Shown here piece after piece: positions 42,635 to 50,249 of a DNA stretch of 64,000 nucleotides. Within the stretch, counting starts at the first letter, position 1. The number at the start of each line of letters is the position of its first letter. The stretch comes from Streptomyces lavendulae subsp. lavendulae (GTDB taxonomy: Bacteria; Actinomycetota; Actinomycetes; Streptomycetales; Streptomycetaceae): assembly GCF_002803845.1 (NCBI RefSeq), contig NZ_CP024985.1, forward strand, positions 6,087,501 to 6,151,500, written 5' to 3'. The notes under the pieces are model-generated. The model worked only from the letters and a program-made list of their open reading frames with translations. It searched no databases and was not told the origin of the DNA. Position numbers and translations under genes: made by a program.

Positions 42635-43417
42635 ATGCTCGACGACCGGCTCCGGCGCGAGGCCGCCGCACTGCTGCGCGCGGCGGAGCGCGAGCGGGTC
42701 CCCGTAAGGCCGCTGACCGAGCTGTTCGCGGGGATCGACGCCGAGGACGCGTACGGGATCCAGCTGATCAACATCGAACGGTCCCTGGCCGACGGCGCCC
42801 GCGTCACCGGCCACAAGGTCGGACTGTCGTCCCCGGTCATGCAGGCCATGATGGGCGTCGACGAGCCCGACTACGGGCACCTCCTCGACACCATGGAGCT
42901 GTGCCCGGACACCCCCGTCCCGGCCGCCGCCTACTGCGCGCCCCGCATCGAGGTCGAGGTCGGCTTCGTGCTCGGCGCCGACCTGCCGGGGGAGGGCTGT
43001 ACCGGGGCCGACGTGCTCGCCGCCACCGAACGCGTCGTCCCCGCCCTCGAACTGATCGACAGCCGGATCGCGGACTGGCGGATCACCATCGCGGACACCG
43101 TCGCCGACAACGCCTCCTCGGCCGGCTACGTCATCGGCGAGGGCCGCGACCCCCGCGAGCTCGACCTGAGGGCCGTCGAGGCCCGCCTCACCACCGGTTC
43201 CGAGGTCCTCGCCACCGGCCGCTCCGACGCCGTCCTGGGCGATCCCGTCCGGGCCGTCGCCTGGCTGGCCCGTACCGTCGCCCGCTTCGGCGTACCGCTG
43301 CGCAAGGGGCACCTGATCCTGCCCGGGTCCTGCACCCGCGCCGTGGACGTGACCGCCGGGCGGACCTACACCGCCGACTTCACCGGGCTCGGCCCGGTCT
43401 CCCTCTCCTTCTCCTGA
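42635..43417 (+). CDS. hsaE: HsaE, 2-hydroxypentadienoate hydratase
   Basis: The 260-residue protein is a FAH-superfamily hydratase of the MhpD type: GHKVGLSSPVMQAMMGVDEPDYGHL, PRIEVEVGFVLGADLP (metal ligands Glu) and SAGYVIGEGRDP. HsaE hydrates 2-hydroxyhexa-2,4-dienoate, the fragment released from rings A/B by HsaD, to 4-hydroxy-2-oxohexanoate. It is first in the operon hsaE-hsaG-hsaF-kshA-orf-kshB. GGGAGG precedes the ATG, and a candidate IclR operator lies upstream. Confidence 0.9.
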   Translation: MLDDRLRREAAALLRAAERERVPVRPLTELFAGIDAEDAYGIQLINIERSLADGARVTGHKVGLSSPVMQAMMGVDEPDYGHLLDTMELCPDTPVPAAAYCAPRIEVEVGFVLGADLPGEGCTGADVLAATERVVPALELIDSRIADWRITIADTVADNASSAGYVIGEGRDPRELDLRAVEARLTTGSEVLATGRSDAVLGDPVRAVAWLARTVARFGVPLRKGHLILPGSCTRAVDVTAGRTYTADFTGLGPVSLSFS

Positions 43418-43430
43418 GGTGAACCCGCAC

Positions 43431-44324
43431 GTGAAGAAAGCAACCGCGGCCATCGTCGGCTCCGGCAACATCGGCACCGACCTGCTCCACAAGCTGCTGC
43501 GCTCCCCGCACATCGAACCCCGCTGGATGGTCGGCGTCGACCCGGACAGCGAGGGCCTCGCCCGGGCCCGCCGGGCCGGACTCGACGTCACCCACGAGGG
43601 CGTCGACCGGCTCCTGGAGCGGGCGGAACTCCCCGACCTGGTCTTCGAGGCCACCTCGGCGTACGTGCACCGGGCCAACGCCCCGCGCTACGCCGCACTC
43701 GGCATCAAGGCCGTCGACCTGACCCCCGCCGCCGTCGGCCCGGCCGTCGTCCCGCCCGCGAACCTGACGGCCCACCTCGACGCGGACAACGTCAACATGA
43801 TCACCTGCGGCGGCCAGGCCACCATCCCCGTCGTCCACGCCGTCTCCCGCGTGGTCCCCGTGGCCTACGCGGAGATCGTCGCCTCGGTGGCCTCCGCGTC
43901 GGCCGGCCCCGGCACCCGCGCCAACATCGACGAGTTCACCCGTACCACCTCCCGGGGCATCGAGGAGATCGGCGGCGCCGCCCGCGGCAAGGCGATCATC
44001 ATCCTCAACCCGGCCGAACCGCCCGTCATCATGCGCGACACCGTCTTCTGCGCCATCCCCGAGGACGCCGACCGCGAGGCCGTCAGCGCGTCCGTCAAGC
44101 AGGTCGCCGAGGACGTCGCCGCGTACGTGCCCGGCTACCGGCTGCGCGCCGAGCCGCAGTTCGACGACCCCTCGCCCGCGACCGGCGGACACGCGCGGGT
44201 GGCGGTCTTCCTGGAGGTGGAGGGCGCGGGCGACTACCTGCCGCCCTACGCCGGGAACCTCGACATCATGACCGCCGCCGCCACCAAGGTCGGCGAGGAG
44301 TTCGCGAAGGGCCTCCACCTGTGA
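43431..44324 (+). CDS. hsaG: HsaG, acylating aldehyde dehydrogenase
   Basis: This 297-residue acetaldehyde/propionaldehyde dehydrogenase (CoA-acylating) has the NAD loop AAIVGSGNIGTDL (residues about 5-17), DLTPAAVGP, the catalytic Cys in VNMITCGGQATIP and INP-like IILNPAEPP. It oxidises the aldehyde released by HsaF to propionyl-CoA. The GTG at 43431 has GAGGTGA upstream at proper spacing; GTG 43419 lies within that site and is less likely. Its stop overlaps the hsaF start, matching the known HsaFG channelled complex. Confidence 0.9.
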   Translation: MKKATAAIVGSGNIGTDLLHKLLRSPHIEPRWMVGVDPDSEGLARARRAGLDVTHEGVDRLLERAELPDLVFEATSAYVHRANAPRYAALGIKAVDLTPAAVGPAVVPPANLTAHLDADNVNMITCGGQATIPVVHAVSRVVPVAYAEIVASVASASAGPGTRANIDEFTRTTSRGIEEIGGAARGKAIIILNPAEPPVIMRDTVFCAIPEDADREAVSASVKQVAEDVAAYVPGYRLRAEPQFDDPSPATGGHARVAVFLEVEGAGDYLPPYAGNLDIMTAAATKVGEEFAKGLHL

Positions 44325-45355
44325 AGACGTACTCCGACACCCTGGACATCCGGATCACCGACTCCTCCCTGCGCGACGGCTCGCACGCCAAGGGCCACCG
44401 CTTCACCGCCGAGGACGTACGGTCGGTCGTCGCCGCCCTCGACGCCGCGGGAGTCCCCGTCATCGAGGTCACCCACGGCGACGGACTCGGCGGCTCCTCC
44501 TTCAACTACGGCTTCTCCGCCACCCCGGAGCAGGAACTCATCAAGGCCGCCGCCGACACGGCCCGCCACGCGAAGATCGCCTTCCTGATGCTGCCGGGCC
44601 TGGGCGTCAAGGACGACATCCGCGCCGCCCACGGAAACGGCGGGACGATCTGCCGGATCGCCACGCACTGCACCGAGGCCGACATCTCCGTCCAGCACTT
44701 CGGCCTGGCCCGCGAGATGGGCCTGGAGACCGTCGGCTTCCTGATGATGGCCCACTCCACCAGCCCCGAGACCCTCGCCCGCCAGGCCCGGATCATGGCC
44801 GACGCCGGCTGCCAGTGCGTCTACGTCGTCGACTCCGCCGGGGCCATGGTGATGGACCAGGTCACCGACCGGGTCGCGGCCCTCGTCGCCGAGCTGGGCG
44901 ACGACGCGCAGGTCGGCTTCCACGGCCACGAGAACCTCGGCCTCGGCGTCGGCAACTCGGTCGCCGCCGTACGCGCCGGAGCCCTCCAGATCGACGGCTC
45001 CACCCGACGGCTCGGCGCCGGAGCGGGCAACACGCCCGTCGAGGCGTTCGCCGCCGTCTGCCAGAAGATGGGCATCCGCACCGGCATCGACGTCCTCGCC
45101 GTCATCGACGCCGCCGAGGACGCGGTCCGGCCCGTCATGGACGAGGAGTGCCGCCTGGACCGCATGGCCCTGCTCATGGGCCACGCCGGCGTCTACTCCA
45201 GCTTCCTCAGGCACGCCTACCGCCAGGCCGATCGCTACGGGGTCTCCGGAGCCCGGATCCTGCTGCGCGCGGGCGAACGCCGGCTGGTCGGCGGCCAGGA
45301 GGACCAGCTCATCGACATCGCGCTCGAACTCGCCGCCGAACACCGCACCGCGTAG
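44321..45355 (+). CDS. hsaF: HsaF, 4-hydroxy-2-oxovalerate-type aldolase
   Basis: The 344-residue DRE-TIM aldolase has ITDSSLRDGSHAKGH (catalytic Arg and metal Asp), GDGLGGSSFNYGF, the metal HGHENLG and the C-terminal communication domain. It cleaves 4-hydroxy-2-oxohexanoate to pyruvate and propanal. GTG 44321 overlaps the hsaG stop by 4 bp. The gene order hsaE-hsaG-hsaF agrees with actinobacterial steroid clusters. A 57-bp gap then separates it from kshA. Confidence 0.9.
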   Translation: MKTYSDTLDIRITDSSLRDGSHAKGHRFTAEDVRSVVAALDAAGVPVIEVTHGDGLGGSSFNYGFSATPEQELIKAAADTARHAKIAFLMLPGLGVKDDIRAAHGNGGTICRIATHCTEADISVQHFGLAREMGLETVGFLMMAHSTSPETLARQARIMADAGCQCVYVVDSAGAMVMDQVTDRVAALVAELGDDAQVGFHGHENLGLGVGNSVAAVRAGALQIDGSTRRLGAGAGNTPVEAFAAVCQKMGIRTGIDVLAVIDAAEDAVRPVMDEECRLDRMALLMGHAGVYSSFLRHAYRQADRYGVSGARILLRAGERRLVGGQEDQLIDIALELAAEHRTA

Positions 45356-45412
45356 GCCCCGTACGCGCTTCCCCGCACCCCGCACCACCCCCAGAGAAGA
45401 GGAGGGCCACCC

Positions 45413-46564
45413 ATGACCCCAACGACCTCGGCGCAGGACGGCCCCCGCGTCATCGAGGCGGCCGCCGTCCCGGCCCGCTTCGCCCGCGGCTGGCACTGCC
45501 TCGGGCTCGCCCGCGCCTTCAGGGACGGCAAGCCCCACGAGGTGGAGGCCTTCGGCACCCGGCTGGTCGTCTTCCATGGCGCCGACGACCCCGCCCTGCG
45601 CGTCCTGAACGCCTACTGCCCCCACATGGGCGGCAACCTCGCCCACGGCACCGTCAAGGGCGACACCGTCGCCTGCCCCTTCCACGACTGGCGCTGGTCC
45701 GGCGACGGCCGCTGCGCCTCCGTCCCCTACGCCCGCCGCGTCCCCCTGCGCGCCCGCACCCGCGCCTGGACCACCCTGGAACGCAACGGCCAGCTCTACG
45801 TCTGGCACGACCCCGAGGGCAACCCGCCGCCCCCCGGCGTCACCATCCCCGAGATCGAGGGCTCCGGCAGCGCCGAGTGGAGCGACTGGAGCTGGAACGC
45901 GCTGCGCGTGGAGAACTCCCACTGCCGCGAGATCGTCGACAACGTCGTGGACATGGCGCACTTCTACTACGTGCACTACGCCTTCCCGCGCTACTTCAAG
46001 AACGTCTTCGACGGACACGTCGCCACCCAGTACATGGAGTCCACCCCGCGCCCCGACGTGGACCTCGGCACCCTCTCCACCGGCGGCGGCCTGCGCTCCG
46101 ACGCCTCCTACTTCGGCCCCTCGTACATGATCGACCGGCTGTGGAGCGATGTCGGCGGCGGCCTGGAGATGGAGTCCGTCCTGATCAACTGCCACTACCC
46201 CGTCGACGAGAACTCCTTCGTCCTCATGTACGGGGCGATCGTCAAGAAGCTCCCCGGCATGAGCGACGACCAGGCCGCCGACGCCGCCCGGCTGACCGCC
46301 GAGGGCCTCGCCGTCGGCTTCGAGCAGGACGTCGAGATCTGGAAGAACAAGACCCGCATCGACAACCCCCTCCTCACCGAGGAGGACGGCCCCGTCTACC
46401 AGCTCCGCCGCTGGTACGAACAGTTCTACGTGGACGCCGCCGACGTCCGCGAGGAGATGGTGCGCCGCTTCGAGTTCGAGATAGACACCACCCGCGCCAC
46501 CGCCGCCTGGGAGGCCGAGGTCGCCGGGAACCTGGCCCGCCGGGCCGCCGGGGCCGGCGGATGA
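45413..46564 (+). CDS. kshA: KshA, oxygenase of 3-ketosteroid 9-alpha-hydroxylase
   Basis: This 383-residue Rieske oxygenase has Rieske ligands C69-x-H71 and C88-x2-H91 (CPHMGG and CPFHDW) and the non-haem iron ligands in NVVDMAHFYYVHYA (H183 and H188), with a later Asp in the FEQDVEIW region. The spacing and DMAHFYYVHYAFP are typical of KshA. It hydroxylates C9 of androstenedione or androstadienedione; with KstD this breaks ring B. Its stop overlaps a 76-residue ORF, followed by the reductase kshB. Confidence 0.92.
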   Translation: MTPTTSAQDGPRVIEAAAVPARFARGWHCLGLARAFRDGKPHEVEAFGTRLVVFHGADDPALRVLNAYCPHMGGNLAHGTVKGDTVACPFHDWRWSGDGRCASVPYARRVPLRARTRAWTTLERNGQLYVWHDPEGNPPPPGVTIPEIEGSGSAEWSDWSWNALRVENSHCREIVDNVVDMAHFYYVHYAFPRYFKNVFDGHVATQYMESTPRPDVDLGTLSTGGGLRSDASYFGPSYMIDRLWSDVGGGLEMESVLINCHYPVDENSFVLMYGAIVKKLPGMSDDQAADAARLTAEGLAVGFEQDVEIWKNKTRIDNPLLTEEDGPVYQLRRWYEQFYVDAADVREEMVRRFEFEIDTTRATAAWEAEVAGNLARRAAGAGG

Positions 46565-46791
46565 CGCCCGTTGAGTGCGGGGAGTGCGGCAACCGGGTGC
46601 TGTGCGAGAAGTTCAGCCCCGCCCACACCCAGGTGCAGTGGACGGCCGAGGCCGCCGCCGTCTGCCCGCGGATCGCCGCCGCCACGGCCGGCGGACGGCC
46701 CAGCGCCCGCGTCCGCTCCTGCCCGGCGCTGCGTGCGGGCATCGAGGCGGCCGTCCGCGAGGGCCGCCTGGAGGTGCCCGCCGATGCCTGA
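46561..46791 (+). CDS. 76-residue Cys-containing protein between kshA and kshB
   Basis: The ATG at 46561 overlaps the kshA stop (ATGA), and the last 8 bp overlap the kshB start, so translation is tightly coupled on both sides. The product has Cys at 6, 9, 15, 35 and 54, with CxxC near the start, and a C-terminal helix. No known family was recognised; the spacing does not fit a ferredoxin. A metal-site or zinc-binding assembly factor for KshA is one possibility, but no function is assigned. Confidence 0.75.
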   Translation: MTPVECGECGNRVLCEKFSPAHTQVQWTAEAAAVCPRIAAATAGGRPSARVRSCPALRAGIEAAVREGRLEVPADA

Positions 46792-47887
46792 ACACCGGTC
46801 CGCCACGACGCCCCGCCCGGCGGCGCCCGGGGCGGCGGCCCCGGCTGCGGGCCGGGGCGGAGCCCCCGGCAGGCTGCTGGTCCGCGTCCGGGAACGGATC
46901 CAGGAGACCGCCGAGGCCGTCTCCCTCGTCCTGGACGCGGAACTTCCCTACGCCCCGGGGCAGTTCCTCACGGTCCGGATCCCCGGCGGCGGGGCCCGCT
47001 GCTACTCCCTGGCCAGCTCCCCGCACACCGGCGAGCCGATGCGCATCACCGTCAAGCGGGTCCCCGGCGGGCTCGGCTCCGGCTGGGTCTGCGACGCGGT
47101 GGCCCCGGGGGACGTCCTGGAGGTGCTGCCGCCCGCCGGGGCCTTCACGCCCGGCCCCGGCGGGCTCGACCGGGACCTGCTGCTGGTGGCGGGCGGCAGC
47201 GGGATCACCCCCGTGCTCTCCCTCGCGAAGTCGGCGCTGGCGGCCGGGCGGGGGCGGGTCGCGCTGTTGTACGCCAACCGCGACCCCGACTCGGTGATCT
47301 TCCGGGAGGAACTGCGGGAGCTGGCCGGAGAGCACCCCGGGCGGTTCACCGTCCTGCACTGGCTGGAGTCCCTCCAGGGACTGCCGACCGCCGCCGGACT
47401 CGGGGCCCCGCTCGCCCCGTACGCCGGGCGGGAGGCCTGGCTGTGCGGGCCCGGCCCGCTGATGGACGCCGCCGGGACGGCCCTGCGCGCGGCGGGGGCC
47501 GAGGCCGGCCGGATCCACCGCGAGCGCTACTTCTCGCTCGGCGCCGACGTCTTCGCGCAGCCGGCCGCCCCGGAGCCGCCGGCGGAGGCCGGGGTGGAGG
47601 CCGGGGCGGAGCCGGCGGCCGAGGCCGAGGTGGAGCTGGACGGGCGGACGTACCGGCTGCCCTGGCGGCGGGGGACCCCGCTGCTCGACGTGCTCCTCGC
47701 GGCGGGCGCCCCGGCCCCGTACTCCTGCCGCGAGGGCGCCTGCAGCGCCTGCTGCTGCCGGGTGCTGGAGGGCGGGGTCACGATGGCGCGCAACGAGGTC
47801 CTGGACGACGCCGACCTGGCCGACGGCTACGTCCTGGCTTGCCAGGCGCTGCCGCTCACCGACCGGGTGCGCATCGGCTACGCGTAG
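46784..47887 (+). CDS. kshB: KshB, reductase of 3-ketosteroid 9-alpha-hydroxylase
   Basis: The 367-residue class IA-type reductase has an FAD domain (RCYSLASSP), an NAD domain (VAGGSGITPVLSL) and a C-terminal plant-type [2Fe-2S] domain with Cys315, Cys320, Cys323 and Cys353 (CREGACSAC...ACQ). A flexible Ala/Pro/Glu linker (about residues 262-288) joins the last domain. It passes electrons from NADH to KshA. An N-terminal 25-residue Ala/Pro stretch precedes the FAD domain. It is the last gene of the hsaE operon. Confidence 0.9.
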   Translation: MPEHRSATTPRPAAPGAAAPAAGRGGAPGRLLVRVRERIQETAEAVSLVLDAELPYAPGQFLTVRIPGGGARCYSLASSPHTGEPMRITVKRVPGGLGSGWVCDAVAPGDVLEVLPPAGAFTPGPGGLDRDLLLVAGGSGITPVLSLAKSALAAGRGRVALLYANRDPDSVIFREELRELAGEHPGRFTVLHWLESLQGLPTAAGLGAPLAPYAGREAWLCGPGPLMDAAGTALRAAGAEAGRIHRERYFSLGADVFAQPAAPEPPAEAGVEAGAEPAAEAEVELDGRTYRLPWRRGTPLLDVLLAAGAPAPYSCREGACSACCCRVLEGGVTMARNEVLDDADLADGYVLACQALPLTDRVRIGYA

Positions 47888-47901
47888 GCCCGCAAGTGAG
47901 C

Positions 47902-47949
47902 GAGGCTCCGGGTCCGGCCCCCTGGCGGGGAGGTCGGGTCCGGAGCCCC
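47902..47949. terminator. Hairpin between kshB and the convergent IclR gene
   Basis: GGCTCCGG and CCGGAGCC form the outer stem with partial inner pairing, placed 14 bp after the kshB stop and 27 bp before the stop of the iclR-family gene. It likely works in both directions. Confidence 0.6.
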
Positions 47950-47976
47950 TCTCGTGCGCTGGGATATGACTACCCG

Positions 47977-48849
47977 CTACATCCACTCGCTGAACCGCAG
48001 CCAGCCCAACATGTTGTCCATCGCCCGCGCCGGCACCGCCGGTCCGGGGTCCCGCGGGGGCGCGGAGGGCCTGCGGGCGGCCCGTCCGGCCCCGTAGAGC
48101 TCCCGCCACACGGCCCGCGCGCAGGCCGCCACCGCGGGGGCCAGCCGGGCCAGTTCCCGTTCGCCGCCCCGGCAGGTGGACACCGAGACGGCGGCGATCG
48201 CCCGCCCCGAGCCGCGCAGCGGGGCCGCCGCGCAGGAGACCCCGCGGAAGCTCTCCTCCCGGTCGAAGGCGATCCCGCGCTCGCGGGTGGCGGCCAGCTC
48301 CGCGCGCAGGGCGTACGGCCGCACCAGGGTCCGGGCCGTGCGCGGGCGCAGGCCCTGCGCGAGGACGTGCTCGACGCCGTCCGGGCTGCCGAAGGCGAGG
48401 ATCGCCTTCCCCGCGGCCGTGGAGTACGCGGGCATCCGGCCGCCGACCCGGGAGGGCACGGTGGTGGCCTCCGAGCCGCCGATCCGCTCCAGGCACACCA
48501 CCTCCGCCCCGTCCAGCACCGACAGGTGCACCAGCTGTCCGGTCTGCTCGTGCAGGGCGTGCAGCAGCGGCAGGGCCGCCCGGCGCAGCCGGTTGTGGTG
48601 CGAGGCGAGCGCGCCCAGCTCCAGCATCCGCATGCCCATCCGGTAGTCCCGCCCCTCCCGGTCCAGCCAGCGCAACCGCACCAGCTGGTCCAGGATCCGG
48701 TGGGCGGAGGAGCGCGGGATCCCGGAGCGGCGCACCACCTCGGTCAGCGAGAGCCGCGGCTCCGGGCCCTCGAAGGCGCCCAGCACGTGCGCGGCCTTCT
48801 CCAGCAGCGACAGCGGTGCGGGCTCGGTGTCCATGACCTGGTCCGACAC
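47977..48849 (-). CDS. IclR-family regulator of the kshAB/hsa genes (probable)
   Basis: The 290-residue IclR protein has an N-terminal winged HTH (LEKAAHVLGAFEGPEPRLSLTEVVRRSGIPRSSAHRILDQL, residues about 14-55) and a ligand domain with RVGGRMPAYSTAAGKAIL and GIAFDREESFRGVSCAAAPL. GTG 48849 is chosen for its AGGGGG site; ATG 48834 is a possible internal start. It is divergent from hsaA, and two palindromes lie in the gap. A repeated palindrome before hsaE suggests it governs both hsa operons. A C-terminal extension ends FSEWM. Confidence 0.88.
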   Translation of the reverse strand: MSDQVMDTEPAPLSLLEKAAHVLGAFEGPEPRLSLTEVVRRSGIPRSSAHRILDQLVRLRWLDREGRDYRMGMRMLELGALASHHNRLRRAALPLLHALHEQTGQLVHLSVLDGAEVVCLERIGGSEATTVPSRVGGRMPAYSTAAGKAILAFGSPDGVEHVLAQGLRPRTARTLVRPYALRAELAATRERGIAFDREESFRGVSCAAAPLRGSGRAIAAVSVSTCRGGERELARLAPAVAACARAVWRELYGAGRAARRPSAPPRDPGPAVPARAMDNMLGWLRFSEWM

Positions 48850-48924
48850 GGGAAAACCCCCTGCGTGAGGCGTTGGGGCGACCCTGCCACGCGGCTCCGG
48901 GCCCAGGGAAGGACCCGGACACAT

Positions 48925-48943
48925 GTATTTCATTCAGTAATAC
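48925..48943. promoter_or_regulatory. GTATT-N9-AATAC palindrome in the iclR/hsaA divergent region
   Basis: A 19-bp inverted repeat with centre CATTCAGT, the same 8 bases as the centre of the site 62 bp further on. It may be a second IclR contact, six helical turns away. The spacing also matches the PadR-adjacent site at 10054, so cross-talk is possible. Confidence 0.45.
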
Positions 48944-48988
48944 TTCTGATCGTCCTGTGGAGTGTTCCGTGCGGGCTTCCGTGCGGGC

Positions 48989-49005
48989 TTCCCATTCAGT
49001 GGGAA
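48989..49005. promoter_or_regulatory. Candidate IclR operator upstream of hsaA
   Basis: TTCCCATTCAGTGGGAA is a perfect palindrome with 6-bp arms and a 5-bp centre, 74 nt upstream of the hsaA start. A close match occurs at 42544-42560 at the same distance from hsaE. In both promoters a TAC-type -10-like hexamer follows 31-32 nt later, so the site would overlap the -35 region. Confidence 0.7.
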
Positions 49006-49079
49006 CGACGCGTTCCGCCCCCGCACCCCCCGGCGTACGTTCACCGCACCCCGAAGCCGTAGACCCGAGAAGGGACACC

Positions 49080-50249
49080 ATGAGCGACGAAGACGTCCTC
49101 GACGCAGTCCGCGCCCTCGCCCCGGCCCTGCGCGCCCGCGCCGCCGAGGCGGAGGCCCAGCGCAAGGTCCCCGACGCCAGCGTCAAGGAACTGGCGGACA
49201 CCGGCTTCTTCCGCCTCCTCCAGCCCCGCGCCCACGGCGGCCGCGCCGCGCACCCCGGCGTCTTCTACGCCGCCGTCAAGGAGATCGCCAAGGCCTGCGG
49301 CTCCACCGGCTGGGTCTCCTCCGTCGTCGGGGTCCACCCCTGGCACGTGGCCCTTTACGACCCCCGCGCCCAGAAGGAGGTCTGGGGCCCCGACCGGGAC
49401 GCCCGCATCTGCTCCTCCTACGCCCCCACCGGCAAGGTCACCCCCGTCGCGGGCGGCTTCACCCTCAGCGGGCGCTGGCACTTCTCCTCCGGCTGCGACC
49501 ACGCCGACTGGGCCCTGCTCGGAGGCCTGGTCACCGACGACGACGGCCGGCCCGTCGACATGCGGACCTTCCTGGTCCCCCGTACCCAGTACCGGATCGA
49601 CGACGTCTGGGACACCGTCGGCCTGCGCGGCTCCGGCTCCAACGACATCACCGTCGAGGAGGTCTTCGTACCCGAGCACCGCGCCCTCGGCTTCGGCCCC
49701 GTCACCGCCCTGAGCGTGCCCGGCCACGAGGCCAACCCGGAGCCCGTCTACCGGCTCCCGTACGCGGCCGTCTTCACCACCACCATCTCCACCCCGATCG
49801 TCGGCATCGCCGAGGGCGCCTACGAGGACCACGTCGCCCAGACCCGCGAACGCTTCCGCGTCTCCTACGGCCAGCAGGTCGCCGAGGACCCCTTCGCCCA
49901 GGTCCGCATCGCCCGCGCCGCGAGCGACATCGACGCCTCCTGGATCCAGCTCCAGCGCAACATCGCCGACCTGTACGCCCTCGCCGAACGCGGCGAGACC
50001 CTGCCCACCGCCCTGCGCACCCGGGCCCGCCGCGACCAGGTCCTCGCCACCGAACGCTGCGTCCGCGCCGTCGACCTCCTCATGGAGAACGCCGGCGGCA
50101 GCGCCCTGCGCACCGGCCCCAACCCCGTCCAGCGGGCCTGGCGCGACATCCACACCGGCCGCGGCCACGCCGCCAACGACCCCGAACGCGCCCTCGTCCT
50201 CTTCGGCCAAGGCGCCCTCGGCCTCGACATCCAGGACACGATGCTGTGA
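49080..50249 (+). CDS. hsaA: HsaA, flavin-dependent 3-HSA hydroxylase oxygenase
   Basis: This 389-residue protein has the acyl-CoA-dehydrogenase-like fold of group D flavin monooxygenases: FFRLLQPRAHGGRAAHPGVF, CGSTGWVSSVVGVHPW, GRWHFSSGCDHADWALLGG, GLRGSGSNDI and RAWRDIHTGRGHAAND. HsaA hydroxylates 3-HSA to the catechol 3,4-DHSA with FMNH2 from HsaB. It is the first gene of hsaA-hsaD-hsaC-hsaB-kstD. The start has AGGGACACC upstream. Confidence 0.92.
   Translation: MSDEDVLDAVRALAPALRARAAEAEAQRKVPDASVKELADTGFFRLLQPRAHGGRAAHPGVFYAAVKEIAKACGSTGWVSSVVGVHPWHVALYDPRAQKEVWGPDRDARICSSYAPTGKVTPVAGGFTLSGRWHFSSGCDHADWALLGGLVTDDDGRPVDMRTFLVPRTQYRIDDVWDTVGLRGSGSNDITVEEVFVPEHRALGFGPVTALSVPGHEANPEPVYRLPYAAVFTTTISTPIVGIAEGAYEDHVAQTRERFRVSYGQQVAEDPFAQVRIARAASDIDASWIQLQRNIADLYALAERGETLPTALRTRARRDQVLATERCVRAVDLLMENAGGSALRTGPNPVQRAWRDIHTGRGHAANDPERALVLFGQGALGLDIQDTML

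Noticed and set aside
44246..46195. A 649-codon minus-strand frame under hsaF and kshA.
   Set aside because: Antisense frame of conserved enzymes. Val/Gly/Ala-rich, with no domain.
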